This document shows, in pieces, positions 41,973 to 50,842 of a stretch of 64,000 bases of DNA; the first letter of the stretch is position 1, and every line of letters begins with the position of its first letter. A model generated the notes under the pieces. It saw only the letters and a list, made by a program, of their open reading frames with translations, ran no database searches and was not told where the DNA came from. Made by a program: the position numbers and the translations under genes. Source of the stretch: Alphaproteobacteria bacterium. GTDB taxonomy: Bacteria > Pseudomonadota > Alphaproteobacteria > UBA6615. Location: contig JBDXCV010000011.1 in NCBI GenBank assembly GCA_039980135.1, positions 176,902 to 240,901 of the forward strand, given 5' to 3'.

Positions 41973-43568
41973 ATGACGTTCGATTACATCATTGTCGGTG
42001 CCGGAAGTGCGGGCTGCGTTTTGGCGAACCGGCTGTCGGAATCAGGGCAGTACAATGTCCTGCTGCTCGAGGCGGGCGGGCGCGATACCAACCCGTGGAT
42101 TCACGTCCCGCTGGGCTATGGCAAGCACTTCACAAATCCGAAGGTGAACTGGCTGTATTCGAACGAGCCGGATCCGGCGGTGGCGGACCGGCGTATTCCC
42201 AATCCACGCGGCAAGGTTCTCGGCGGTTCCAGCTCGATCAACGGGCTGGTTTATGTTCGCGGGCAACGCGAGGACTACGATCATTGGCGTCAGCTCGGGA
42301 ATGAAGGCTGGAGTTTCGATGATGTGCTTCCGTTCTTTCGCAAATCGGAAGATCAGGAGCGCGGCGAAAGCGAGTATCACGGTGCGGGCGGGCCGCTCGG
42401 CGTGTCCGACACACGTACACGGCATCCGCTCAGCGATGCCTTTATCGAATCCGCTGTTACGTGCGGTTACCAGCGCACGGATGATTTCAACGGCCCGCAG
42501 CATGAGGGTTTCGGCTACATGCAGCTGACCGCGCGGAAGGGAATGCGCTCCAGCACGGCCGTGGCGTTCCTTCGTCCGGCACAAAACCGCAAGAATTTGA
42601 CGATCGTCACGGAAGCCCATGCCACGCGGGTGCTGTTCGATGGTCGCCGTGCGACGGGCGTGGAGTATGAGCGTGGGGGTGAGACACATGTGGCGCACGC
42701 AAGCGGCGAGGTTGTTCTCTCCGGCGGCGCGATCAACTCGCCGCAACTCCTGCAACTGTCTGGCCTCGGGCCGGCCCAGCACCTGCGGGATCTTGGTATC
42801 GATGTCGTGGCCGATATGCCGGATGTTGGGGCCAACCTGCAGGACCATTTCAACATCCGGCTGGTCTACCGTTGCAACCAGCCGATCACGCTGAACGATG
42901 CGGTGCGCCACCCCCTGCGCGGCGCGCGCGAGGTGTTGAACTACGCCCTTCGCCGACGGGGTTTCTTCGCGATGGGCGCATCGGTGGCCGCCGGTTTCTT
43001 CCGGACCGATCCGGCGCTCGCCACGCCGGATATACAGATCGGAATCACCTTGTTCAGCGCCGAGAAGATCGGCCGGAAGCTGCATCCGTTTCCGGGCATT
43101 TCCCTGATCGTGCGGCTCCTGCGGCCCGAGAGCCACGGCTTCGTCATGACCCGTTCGGCGGACCCGTTCGAGGCGCCGGCGATCCGCCCGAACTTCCTGC
43201 ACGCGGCGCGCGACGGCGAAACCATTGCGCGGGGGTGCCAGATGTCGCGCCAGATTGCGGCGGCGAAACCGCTCGCCGATTTTATCGAGTCCGAGCATAT
43301 TCCGGGCGACCAGGTCGTCACCGACGCCGACATGCTCGACTATCTGCGCCGCTACGGCGCGACCAGCTTCCACCCGGTCGGCACCTGCCGCATGGGCCCG
43401 GACGAGCGCGCGGTCGTCGATGCGAGGCTGCGGGTGCGGGGCTTCGAGGGGCTGCGGGTGGCCGACGCATCGATCATGCCGAAAATCGTCTCCGGCAACA
43501 CCAATGCGCCCACCATCATGATCGGTGAGAAGGCATCCGCGATGATCCTTGAGGACGCGCGCGGCTGA
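41973..43568 (+). CDS. GMC family oxidoreductase (choline/alcohol dehydrogenase-like)
   Basis: 531-aa FAD-dependent GMC oxidoreductase oxidising an alcohol. The FAD motif DYIIVGAGSAGCVLANRLSE is at the N-terminus, then the GMC signature 1 GKVLGGSSSINGLVYVRG and signature 2 SGGAINSPQLLQLSGLG. Catalytic His is in TSFHPVGTCRMG and the second residue is Asn in SGNTNAPTIMIGEKA. It is near choline dehydrogenase BetA and AlkJ in layout. Substrate unknown. It ends 15 bases from the convergent ketopantoate-reductase-like gene. Confidence 0.92.
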   Translation: MTFDYIIVGAGSAGCVLANRLSESGQYNVLLLEAGGRDTNPWIHVPLGYGKHFTNPKVNWLYSNEPDPAVADRRIPNPRGKVLGGSSSINGLVYVRGQREDYDHWRQLGNEGWSFDDVLPFFRKSEDQERGESEYHGAGGPLGVSDTRTRHPLSDAFIESAVTCGYQRTDDFNGPQHEGFGYMQLTARKGMRSSTAVAFLRPAQNRKNLTIVTEAHATRVLFDGRRATGVEYERGGETHVAHASGEVVLSGGAINSPQLLQLSGLGPAQHLRDLGIDVVADMPDVGANLQDHFNIRLVYRCNQPITLNDAVRHPLRGAREVLNYALRRRGFFAMGASVAAGFFRTDPALATPDIQIGITLFSAEKIGRKLHPFPGISLIVRLLRPESHGFVMTRSADPFEAPAIRPNFLHAARDGETIARGCQMSRQIAAAKPLADFIESEHIPGDQVVTDADMLDYLRRYGATSFHPVGTCRMGPDERAVVDARLRVRGFEGLRVADASIMPKIVSGNTNAPTIMIGEKASAMILEDARG

Positions 43569-43583
43569 CCCGCGCGGGTGGCG

Positions 43584-44627
43584 TCAGCGGGTCGTTTCCT
43601 GGCGCAGCAGTTCGAGATTGTCGATGTCGGGGGAAAGTTCGCCGGCGTGTATGCGCCGGGTGATCTCGACAATGGCGTCGTTCATGGGTGATGCGCGGCC
43701 GTTGGCGCGGCACTCGTCCGCGACCATACCGTTGATCATGTCGACCTCGCTGTAGCGGCCCTTCATGTGGTCCTGGAGGACGGTGTTGATCGCGGTCGGC
43801 CCGACATCGGCCACGATCTTGTCGAGCAGCGTTTCGAGGAGGTTGTTGGTGTTTTCGACCTGTTCGGGCTTGAGACCGTAGACGGGCACCGGCTTGTAGC
43901 CAAGAAACTGCCCGGCCGCTAAAGCCTCTTCGCCGGATTTCAGACAAACGGCCCGCGCCATCGCGGCGTATTCGGGACCATTTTCCTGGAACAGCTGGCC
44001 GTTGGTCGCGTTGCAGATCGCCTTGATGCCCATCGACATCGTGTTGGTGATCAGCTTCATCCACTTGGCCGAGATGACGTCCTCGCTGATGTCCACCCGA
44101 CCGGCATGGGAAAGCACTTCCGCGACTTCCGCGACGCGGTCTTCATGGGTCGGGTCGAAAGCACCGACGCCGAACCATGTGCGCGCGGTCTCGGTGTTGC
44201 GCTTGATCTCGGCCGGTTCGAACAATTGCGACGACAGCTCGACCACGCATCCGACAGTGCGCTCCGGCCCGACGATTTCCGCGATCATTTCTGCGGTCAT
44301 GCAGTTTTGCACGGCGACGAGCAGACCGTCTTCGGCCAGGTGGGGGCGGATAAACTCCGTCAGCCAGCGAGAATCATAGGCCTTGGACGTCAGCAGCACG
44401 ATGTCGAAAGGCTCGGTCAGCGTGGCGACGTCACAAAGGTGGATCGCGTTGACCGGCGTGGTGGTCGTGCCGTCCCGGGTCTCGATGGTGACCCCGTTCG
44501 CCTGCATGGCCTCCACGTGGGATGGCCAATGGTCGATCACGGTGACGTTGAGACCGGCCGCGGTCAGGTCGGCACCGATGCAGCTGCCGTTGGCACCCGT
44601 CGAGAGGACAGCAATTTGCTTGTTCAT
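43584..44627 (-). CDS. Ketopantoate reductase-like dehydrogenase (ApbA/PanE), copy 1
   Basis: 347-aa protein with an N-terminal Rossmann fold and a C-terminal helical domain of the ApbA/PanE family, about 45 residues longer than PanE. The nucleotide loop is STGANG, with Ser in place of the first Gly. Catalytic Lys and Asn lie in SAKWMKLITN. It shares HWPSHVEAMQANGVTI and the LGYKPVPVYGLKPEQVENTNNLLETLLDKI region with copy 2. A methionine-synthase-like gene begins 22 bases upstream on the same strand. Substrate is likely a 2-oxo or 3-oxo acid other than ketopantoate. Confidence 0.87.
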   Translation of the reverse strand: MNKQIAVLSTGANGSCIGADLTAAGLNVTVIDHWPSHVEAMQANGVTIETRDGTTTTPVNAIHLCDVATLTEPFDIVLLTSKAYDSRWLTEFIRPHLAEDGLLVAVQNCMTAEMIAEIVGPERTVGCVVELSSQLFEPAEIKRNTETARTWFGVGAFDPTHEDRVAEVAEVLSHAGRVDISEDVISAKWMKLITNTMSMGIKAICNATNGQLFQENGPEYAAMARAVCLKSGEEALAAGQFLGYKPVPVYGLKPEQVENTNNLLETLLDKIVADVGPTAINTVLQDHMKGRYSEVDMINGMVADECRANGRASPMNDAIVEITRRIHAGELSPDIDNLELLRQETTR

Positions 44628-44649
44628 GACCTTCAAACCTGTGCCGAGG

Positions 44650-45807
44650 TTATGACCAGAGCCGTTCCGTGGCCATGCGCGCGCCCTCGGCCATGGCGCG
44701 GAACTTGCCGAGTACCACACTCGGGAACACGCCCTTGCGCCCGGCGTAGGTGCCGAACCCGCAGTCGCTGCCGGCCAGCACCCGCTCGCGCCCGACGATG
44801 TCGGCATACTGGCAGATACGCTGGGCGATCAGTTGCGGGTGCTCGACGAAGTTGCTCGTGGAATCGATGACACCGGGGATGAGCACCTTGTCGTCGGGCA
44901 CACCGGCATCCTTCAGGTCTTCCCATTCATGGGCATGGCGCGGGTTGGCACCCTCGAACAGGAGGGCCTGCGGGCGTGCATTGGCCAGCACCCCGAGAAG
45001 CTTCTTGAGCGGGATGTCGTGGGTGTGGGGCCCGGGATAGTTCAGCCAGCAGATGTGCATCCGCATGGCTTCGGGCGGGATGTCGCTCGTGGCGGCGTTG
45101 AGGGCCTCGATGCTCTTCTCCGCATCCGCAAGAAACTCTTCCTCGTCCATCGCCTGGTAGTCGGTGTGACGCGCGCCGGCCAGATCGGGGCAATCGAGTT
45201 GCAGGACGATGCCGGCCTCGTGGATCGCGTTGTATTCCGGGCGCAGCGCCTCGATCAGCCCTTCACGATACGCATCCCGGTCGGGGTAATGGCGGTTGGG
45301 TACATAGGTCGACAGGCAGCCCGGTGAGACCGTGTTCATGAACAGTTCGGTTGGCTTGGCGGCGTCTGCGGCCACTTTCAGGTTGGCGATGTCCCGCTCG
45401 AGCGGCCCGCGGTCGGCATAGGACACCGGTCCTTCGCAAACGGTCGCCGTCATGAGTTCGGTGCCGCCCTTGCCGAATGCCTCCATCATTTCCGGGAAAT
45501 CGTTGAAATCCGCGGGCGCCGGACGACCCACAACGCCGGTGCCGTCGGTTGCCTCAAGCCCGGCCAGCCGGTGTCGGGCATAGACGTGATAGGAGATCTT
45601 GCTCATCTCGCCATCGCACACGACGTCGATACCGGACGCCACCTGATCGGCCACAACATTCTTGACGGCCTCGGCTGTTCGGCTGTGCAGCGCTTCGGTA
45701 TCGACCGCTTCGTCGCGATCTTCTTTGCGGAGCATTTCGAGCAGGTCTTCGGGGCGCGGCAGGCTGCCGACATGGGTGGTGAGAATACGGTCGGTGCTGA
45801 GTTTCAT
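44650..45807 (-). CDS. Cobalamin-independent methionine synthase-like protein (short form)
   Basis: 385-aa single-barrel MetE C-terminal-type protein (UROD/MetE-like family), lacking the N-terminal half of true MetE. The start LTTHVGSLPRPEDLLEML and DGEMSKISYHVYARHRL are typical. Zinc ligands look intact: His and Cys in MHICWLNYPG, Glu in LLFEGANPRH and Cys in GSDCGFGTYAG. Short members act on methylcobamide, epoxyalkane:coenzyme M or unknown thiols. It is immediately upstream of ketopantoate-reductase-like copy 1 and probably in its operon. Confidence 0.87.
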   Translation of the reverse strand: MKLSTDRILTTHVGSLPRPEDLLEMLRKEDRDEAVDTEALHSRTAEAVKNVVADQVASGIDVVCDGEMSKISYHVYARHRLAGLEATDGTGVVGRPAPADFNDFPEMMEAFGKGGTELMTATVCEGPVSYADRGPLERDIANLKVAADAAKPTELFMNTVSPGCLSTYVPNRHYPDRDAYREGLIEALRPEYNAIHEAGIVLQLDCPDLAGARHTDYQAMDEEEFLADAEKSIEALNAATSDIPPEAMRMHICWLNYPGPHTHDIPLKKLLGVLANARPQALLFEGANPRHAHEWEDLKDAGVPDDKVLIPGVIDSTSNFVEHPQLIAQRICQYADIVGRERVLAGSDCGFGTYAGRKGVFPSVVLGKFRAMAEGARMATERLWS

Positions 45808-45965
45808 GTGTTCGTTCCTTGGAACTGCCGGGACGGCGACACGGCCAGTTTCGCGGCATATGTGCGCCTGCGCAAGATGGGCCCCGTTCGTCGGAAAAGA
45901 ATCAAGTTACCGGACGAGTGAATCCCGGTTTGTTGTTCCTCGGGTGCGCGGATAGGATGCCGGCC

Positions 45966-47708
45966 ATGGAACGTCGTCTCGCCGCAATCCTTGCCGCCGA
46001 TATGGTTGGGTTCAGCCGTCAGATGCAGGATGACGAAGTCCGGACGCTCGAGAGTCTCAACCTGGTCCTCACCACGATTGTGGAGCCAGAGATTTCCGCG
46101 CATCGGGGCCGCATTTTCAAGAAAATGGGTGATGGGTTCCTGGCAGAGTTCGCGAGCGCCGTCGATGCGCTGAACTGCGCGCGCGCGATCCAGACGGCGA
46201 TCCATCTGCACAACCAGCCGGAAACACCCGGCGAGCAGGTCGTTTTCCGGATGGGCCTGAACATCGGCGATATCATCCTGGAAAATGATGATGTGTTCGG
46301 TGATGGCGTGAACATTGCCGCGCGTCTTGAGCCGCTCGCGCCGGCAGGCGGCATCGTCGTTGCGGATACGGTCCACGACCAGCTCTGGAACAAGGCTGAT
46401 GTCGGGTTCGAGCCACTCGGGAGCAAACAGCTCAAGAACATCGCCGACCCTGTCGATGTCTATCTCGTTGTTCCGGAGCCGGTTGCCGAGCGTCGTCGCA
46501 ATCAATCCCCCACGGCCGCGCTACCAAAGGAAGATGTTCCGGTCCTGGCGATTCTGCCGTTCGAGAATATGAGCGCAGACCCGGATCAGGAATTTCTGGC
46601 TGACGGCATCGCGGAGGATTTGATTTCCAGCCTGTCGCAGATCGGTCATCTTTCGGTGACGCCGCGAAGCTCCGTGTTCACATTCAAGGGCAGGGCGGCC
46701 ACGGTTCAGGAGATTGGCGATACGCTCGGAGCCCGCTTTGTGGTGACCGGAAGTCTGCGCAAATCCACCGACCGAATCCGCGTTTCCGTGCAACTTGCGG
46801 ATGCGCAGACCGGCAGCCACATGTGGTCGAACCGCTACGATCGACAGCTCGACGATATCTTCGCAGTCCAGGACGAGATTACGCTCACAGTGGCCACCGC
46901 GCTCCAGGTCGAACTGACCGAAGGTGAGCAGGCCCTGCTTCGTTATACGTCGACGAACAACGTCGAGGCCTGGACGGAGTTTATCCGCGGTCTCAGCTAT
47001 TTCCGAACTGTTCACGCAGAGTCCTACCGCCACGCCCGCGCTTGCTTCGAGCGTGCCCGGGAGCATGATCCCGAATCCGCGCAGATCATGGCGATGCTCG
47101 CCTGTACCCTGGCGATCGAAGGGCGGTTCCACTGGAGCGTGGATCGGGATGACACGTTGCTCCGGGCAAAAACAATTGCGGACCAGGCGTTGGAAATTGA
47201 TCCGAAAAATGCCGACGCCTGGGCGGCGCTGGGCTACTGGCACATGGCGCATATGCAACTGGAGGAATCGGTCGCCGCATATGGCCGGGCGGCCGAACTG
47301 GCGCCCGAGCATGCGGACCTCCGGGCGTTGTCTGCGCTGGCCCTTACTTTTGCCGAGCGTCCGGAAGAAGCGATTCGTGAAGTTCAGTCTGCCATTCGGC
47401 TGAATCCGCTGGGCCCGGGATGGTATTTCGGTATCCTGGGGCACGCATACCGCTATGCCGGTCGCTACGACGAGGCCCTCACGGTGCTATCGGAGTATAA
47501 TGACCGAAGTACCGGCTTCGGTCTCGTCGACATGGTCCTGACTTGCGCCGATATGGGGGACATGGACGGCGCCCGGTCTCACGGCGTGAATCTCCTCGCG
47601 GCCCGACCCGAATTCACCGTGGAGAATTGGGCGCTCACCCAGAACTGTCTGGATCCGGACAGGTTGACACGTGACCGTGCCAGTCTTGTGGACGCAGGTC
47701 TGCCCTAA
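45966..47708 (+). CDS. Class III adenylyl cyclase with TPR domain
   Basis: 580-aa protein. The N-terminal 170 residues are a class III nucleotidyl cyclase domain. The metal-binding Asp is in LAADMVGFSR, the second in FKKMGDGFLAEF, and DVFGDGVNIAARLEPLAPAGGIVVAD holds the adenine and transition-state residues (Asn, Arg). After a linker, a TolB-like segment (AILPFENMSADPDQEFLADGI) leads to TPR-like repeats from about residue 320 to the end. ATG 45966 has AGGA eight bases upstream and begins ERRLAAILAADM as in relatives. Soluble, likely ligand- or protein-regulated cAMP synthesis; regulator unknown. Confidence 0.87.
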   Translation: MERRLAAILAADMVGFSRQMQDDEVRTLESLNLVLTTIVEPEISAHRGRIFKKMGDGFLAEFASAVDALNCARAIQTAIHLHNQPETPGEQVVFRMGLNIGDIILENDDVFGDGVNIAARLEPLAPAGGIVVADTVHDQLWNKADVGFEPLGSKQLKNIADPVDVYLVVPEPVAERRRNQSPTAALPKEDVPVLAILPFENMSADPDQEFLADGIAEDLISSLSQIGHLSVTPRSSVFTFKGRAATVQEIGDTLGARFVVTGSLRKSTDRIRVSVQLADAQTGSHMWSNRYDRQLDDIFAVQDEITLTVATALQVELTEGEQALLRYTSTNNVEAWTEFIRGLSYFRTVHAESYRHARACFERAREHDPESAQIMAMLACTLAIEGRFHWSVDRDDTLLRAKTIADQALEIDPKNADAWAALGYWHMAHMQLEESVAAYGRAAELAPEHADLRALSALALTFAERPEEAIREVQSAIRLNPLGPGWYFGILGHAYRYAGRYDEALTVLSEYNDRSTGFGLVDMVLTCADMGDMDGARSHGVNLLAARPEFTVENWALTQNCLDPDRLTRDRASLVDAGLP

Positions 47709-47758
47709 CCATATATCCGGTTTCGCAACTGCCGTTTCTTTGGGCGACGCGCGTCAGG

Positions 47759-48787
47759 CTACGACTTGTCATTCTTGTACACGTCGAAGGTGTTGCTCAT
47801 GTACCAGCCGAACCATTCCCGATAGGTCTGAACGGGATATCTGGGTGGGTTGTCCGGCGCGGTGCAGGTGGCCAGCGTTTCGTTGCGCGCCTCGAAATCC
47901 GGGTTGACGAACACAGGGATCGCGTAGCGGTCGTTTTCCAGCGGCGGCACGACCCGGTGAGTGGTGGCCTTGAACCGGTCGTTGGTCCAGCGGGTCGCGA
48001 ACTGGCCGAGATTCACGACCATCGCGTCGTCGGGCATTTCCGGCCAGAACCAGTTTCCGTCTTCATCCAGCACCTGCAAGCCTTCCTCCTTGGCAGGCGG
48101 CAGGAAGGTCATGAAGCCGGTGTCGCGGTGGGCGTGGATGCCCATCTCGGCGTCCTGATGTTCCGGCAGGGGTGGGTAGGTGGCGATTCTGAAATAAGTG
48201 TAGGGCGTCTCGAAATGCGGCGCGAAATAGTCTGCGGGCAGTTCAAGCGACAGCGCCCAGATCGGCAGGAGTTTCCTGCCCAGCTCTGTCACGACATCCA
48301 TGTAGTCCAGCGTCGTTTCGCGGAACGCGGGCGCGATATCTTCCGGCAGCCACTGGTTCGGGCCGTAGAACTGGGCGCCGGCCCGGACGAAAGGGTTGTC
48401 GGCCGGGTATTCCGTCGCGGTGAACATGGCTTGCGAGATGGACGGTTTGCGGTTGTCCTCCATCTCGCCGGTCTCAAGATAGTCGGCGCGAATGCCCATA
48501 TAGCCGCGATGGTCCGTATTCAGGGGGACAGTCTGTTTCACGTCTTCCGGGAGGTCGTGGAACTGCTTGGCGGCGGCGAACATGCCGTCGATCTTCGCCT
48601 GCGACACACCGTGATTGACGATGCACATGAACCCGATCGTCTCCCAAACCTCGCGCCACTGGTCTGAAATCCTGGCGGGCGCGTCTGGATCGCCGGCGAT
48701 GACATCGCCGACGTCGACTACGGGTAATTCGCGACGCGGGACGTCGCGGGCCGCGCGGCTGGCCGCGGACTGGGTGATGATGTTCAT
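47759..48787 (-). CDS. Isopenicillin-N-synthase-like 2OG-Fe(II) oxygenase, copy 2
   Basis: 342-aa non-haem iron oxygenase. DVGDVIAG and IGFMCIVNHGV open the DIOX_N half. Iron ligands appear in IHAHRDTGFMTFLPP (His, Asp) and TTHRVVPPL (His), and ENDRYAIPVFVNPD carries the 2OG Arg. It shares the final layout (TAPDNPPRYPVQTYREWFGWYMSNT) with the oxygenase at 35223-36257 but is otherwise quite divergent. Convergent with the adenylyl cyclase gene. Substrate unknown. Confidence 0.89.
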   Translation of the reverse strand: MNIITQSAASRAARDVPRRELPVVDVGDVIAGDPDAPARISDQWREVWETIGFMCIVNHGVSQAKIDGMFAAAKQFHDLPEDVKQTVPLNTDHRGYMGIRADYLETGEMEDNRKPSISQAMFTATEYPADNPFVRAGAQFYGPNQWLPEDIAPAFRETTLDYMDVVTELGRKLLPIWALSLELPADYFAPHFETPYTYFRIATYPPLPEHQDAEMGIHAHRDTGFMTFLPPAKEEGLQVLDEDGNWFWPEMPDDAMVVNLGQFATRWTNDRFKATTHRVVPPLENDRYAIPVFVNPDFEARNETLATCTAPDNPPRYPVQTYREWFGWYMSNTFDVYKNDKS

Positions 48788-48897
48788 GACGCGCTCCCCT
48801 GGTCAGGCTTATTGCTGGCCTTTACCGGTGCTGAAACGACTCTAGGAGCAGAAAATAGGTGAGTCCACGTCGCGCGGGAATTGTGTACGCGAAGACG

Positions 48898-49890
48898 CTA
48901 CGCGTCGATCGTCAGCATGATGCGGCCGAAATGCTGGTTCGCGGCCATGCGTTCGAGGGCAGAGCCCGCTTCCGCGAGACGGAACGTGCTGTCGATGGGC
49001 ATCCGGAATGCCCCATTGGCCAGCGCGTCCCAAAGCCCCTCGCGCGCGAGCCGCACGACTTCGATATGCTCATCAAGGGAACGCGTGCGCCCGGTCGTGC
49101 CGATGTAGGTGAGACGCCGCTCCGCATGGCGGTTGAAGTCGAACTCCGCCTTTTCGCCGCCTAGCCGTCCGACATTGATGATCCGGCCATGGACCCTGGT
49201 GGCCGCCATGTTCTGGTTCGCGGTGTAGCCCGAGACCTGATCGATGATCAGGTCGACACCTTGTCCGTCGGTCGCCTCCAGCACCTGATCGACCCAGCTC
49301 TCGTCGCGGGAATCGAACGCCATGTCTGCGCCGACGTCGGATAGCCGCCCGCGTCGCCCGGCATTTGTCGATGTGCCGATGACCATGCTCGCACCTAAAA
49401 ACTTGCCGATCTGCATCGCGATGATTCCGACGCCGCTGCTGGCACCCTGGACCAGCATGCTCTGCCCGGCCTCGAAATGTCCGTTGGTGACGATCGCGTC
49501 ATGCATGACGCAGAGCCCCGACGCGAGCCCTGCCACCTCGATCAGTTCGATCCCGCTCGACGGGACGGGCAGGGCGCGTTGCCAGTTCGAGACTGCATAC
49601 TCGGCCCAGCCGGCCGCACCGGTCGCGGCCACGCGATCTCCGACCGCAATCCCCTCGGCCTCGTCGCCGACCGCGACGACTTCGCCGGTAAACGACGCGC
49701 CCATGATTTTCTGGGCGCCGCCGACATGTCCGTAGTTCTGTCCCTGCACCGTCAGCAGGTCGGAACGGTTGACGCTGCAGGCGACGACCTTGACCAGCAC
49801 CTGGCTCGCGTTGATTTCCGGGACATCGACCTCGGCGGTCTCGACGCCGTTCTCGCACACGACGACGGCCTGCATTTTATTGTCGGGCAT
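48898..49890 (-). CDS. Quinone oxidoreductase-type zinc-free MDR dehydrogenase
   Basis: 330-aa medium-chain dehydrogenase/reductase, QOR branch. The N-terminal GroES-like domain (LVKVVACSVNRSDLLTVQG) lacks the catalytic zinc Cys-His pattern, and the Rossmann domain starts with SMLVQGASSGVGIIAMQIGK. The end RLAEAGSALERMAANQHFGRIMLTI is standard QOR. It reduces quinones or enones with NADPH in relatives. It lies about 40 bases downstream of the amidohydrolase gene on the same strand and may be cotranscribed with it. Confidence 0.92.
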   Translation of the reverse strand: MPDNKMQAVVVCENGVETAEVDVPEINASQVLVKVVACSVNRSDLLTVQGQNYGHVGGAQKIMGASFTGEVVAVGDEAEGIAVGDRVAATGAAGWAEYAVSNWQRALPVPSSGIELIEVAGLASGLCVMHDAIVTNGHFEAGQSMLVQGASSGVGIIAMQIGKFLGASMVIGTSTNAGRRGRLSDVGADMAFDSRDESWVDQVLEATDGQGVDLIIDQVSGYTANQNMAATRVHGRIINVGRLGGEKAEFDFNRHAERRLTYIGTTGRTRSLDEHIEVVRLAREGLWDALANGAFRMPIDSTFRLAEAGSALERMAANQHFGRIMLTIDA

Positions 49891-49928
49891 GATTGAGCTT
49901 TCTGCCGAGTTGTGGGCTTGGGTCGTTC

Positions 49929-50834
49929 TCAGACCAGACGATAGAATGCCGCAGCCGTGTCGTAGAAAAAAGCCCGCTGTTCTGCCGTCGTGCGGTCCGC
50001 CAGTGCTACCCGGGAAAGGGCCATTACCTCGTCATAGGTTGTCATCAGTTTCTCGACCGGGAAGTTGCTCCCGAAGAAACATCGATCAGCACCGAACATA
50101 TCGATCAGCGCGTTGTATTGCCGCGAGACCGCCGTGAGCGGCCGGGGTATTTCCCAGTTGATGACGTTCGGGCCGGAACATTTCACAGACAGATTGTCGA
50201 ATTTGGCCAGTGGCTCGATCGCGCGACGCCAATCGTCGAATGTCTCGTCGTCGTCGCCCGTCAGCAGACCGCCATGGACCAGGCAGAACCGCAGCCCCGA
50301 ATGGCCGGCGACGAGTTCGGCGAAAATGTCGAACTGGTTGGCGAAGCCCTGCAGTTCGAAATGGATGCCGCGGGCTTCAAGCGCCTCCAGGCCGCGCCTG
50401 AATTCCGGCGACATGCAGAAATCCGGCCGGTCAACCACCTGCCAGACCTCCTTGTCGGGGTGCCACGCGACGACATGGCGGATTCCCCTGAAATTCGGGA
50501 ACTCGAGATGTCCGTCCAGCACGTCGCCAATATCATCGCCGGCGATGTTCGCGTGGCCGACGATTCCATGGGGAAAGCCGTGCGCGTCGGCGACCCCCTG
50601 CAGCCAGCGGGTCTCGCCGACATGGTCGGGCGGGTTGTAGTGGGCCTGTTCGTGGACTGACTTGACCACGTTGTTATCACCGAAATCGGCCAGTAGATCG
50701 TCGATCAGGTAATCACGGCGCAGCAACTCATATTCGGGGCCGAATATTTTCGGGGAGGGGGGTGCTGTCAGCCACGGATAGTTCTGCACTTCCCAGATGT
50801 GATGATGGGTATCGATAACCGGTCCGTCATACAT
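49929..50834 (-). CDS. Amidohydrolase family protein
   Basis: 301-aa TIM-barrel metal-dependent hydrolase of the COG3618 type. VIDTHHHIW supplies the HxH metal ligands, RHVVAWHPDKE and LRFCLVHGGLL carry later barrel residues, and FGADRCFFGSNFPVEK has the terminal Asn/Asp. Relatives include 2-pyrone-4,6-dicarboxylate lactonase and fuconolactonase. ATG 50834 has GGGAG only two bases upstream; it is the only sensible start. It follows ketopantoate-reductase-like copy 2 by 8 bases, so the two are an operon. Confidence 0.88.
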   Translation of the reverse strand: MYDGPVIDTHHHIWEVQNYPWLTAPPSPKIFGPEYELLRRDYLIDDLLADFGDNNVVKSVHEQAHYNPPDHVGETRWLQGVADAHGFPHGIVGHANIAGDDIGDVLDGHLEFPNFRGIRHVVAWHPDKEVWQVVDRPDFCMSPEFRRGLEALEARGIHFELQGFANQFDIFAELVAGHSGLRFCLVHGGLLTGDDDETFDDWRRAIEPLAKFDNLSVKCSGPNVINWEIPRPLTAVSRQYNALIDMFGADRCFFGSNFPVEKLMTTYDEVMALSRVALADRTTAEQRAFFYDTAAAFYRLV

Positions 50835-50842
50835 AACTCCCG

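Noticed and set aside
43564..43588. Palindromic GC run between the GMC and ketopantoate-reductase-like genes as a terminator
   Set aside because: Dyads ACCCGCGCGGGT and GCTGAC/GTCAGC exist but no T run follows, and such GC palindromes are common at this composition.
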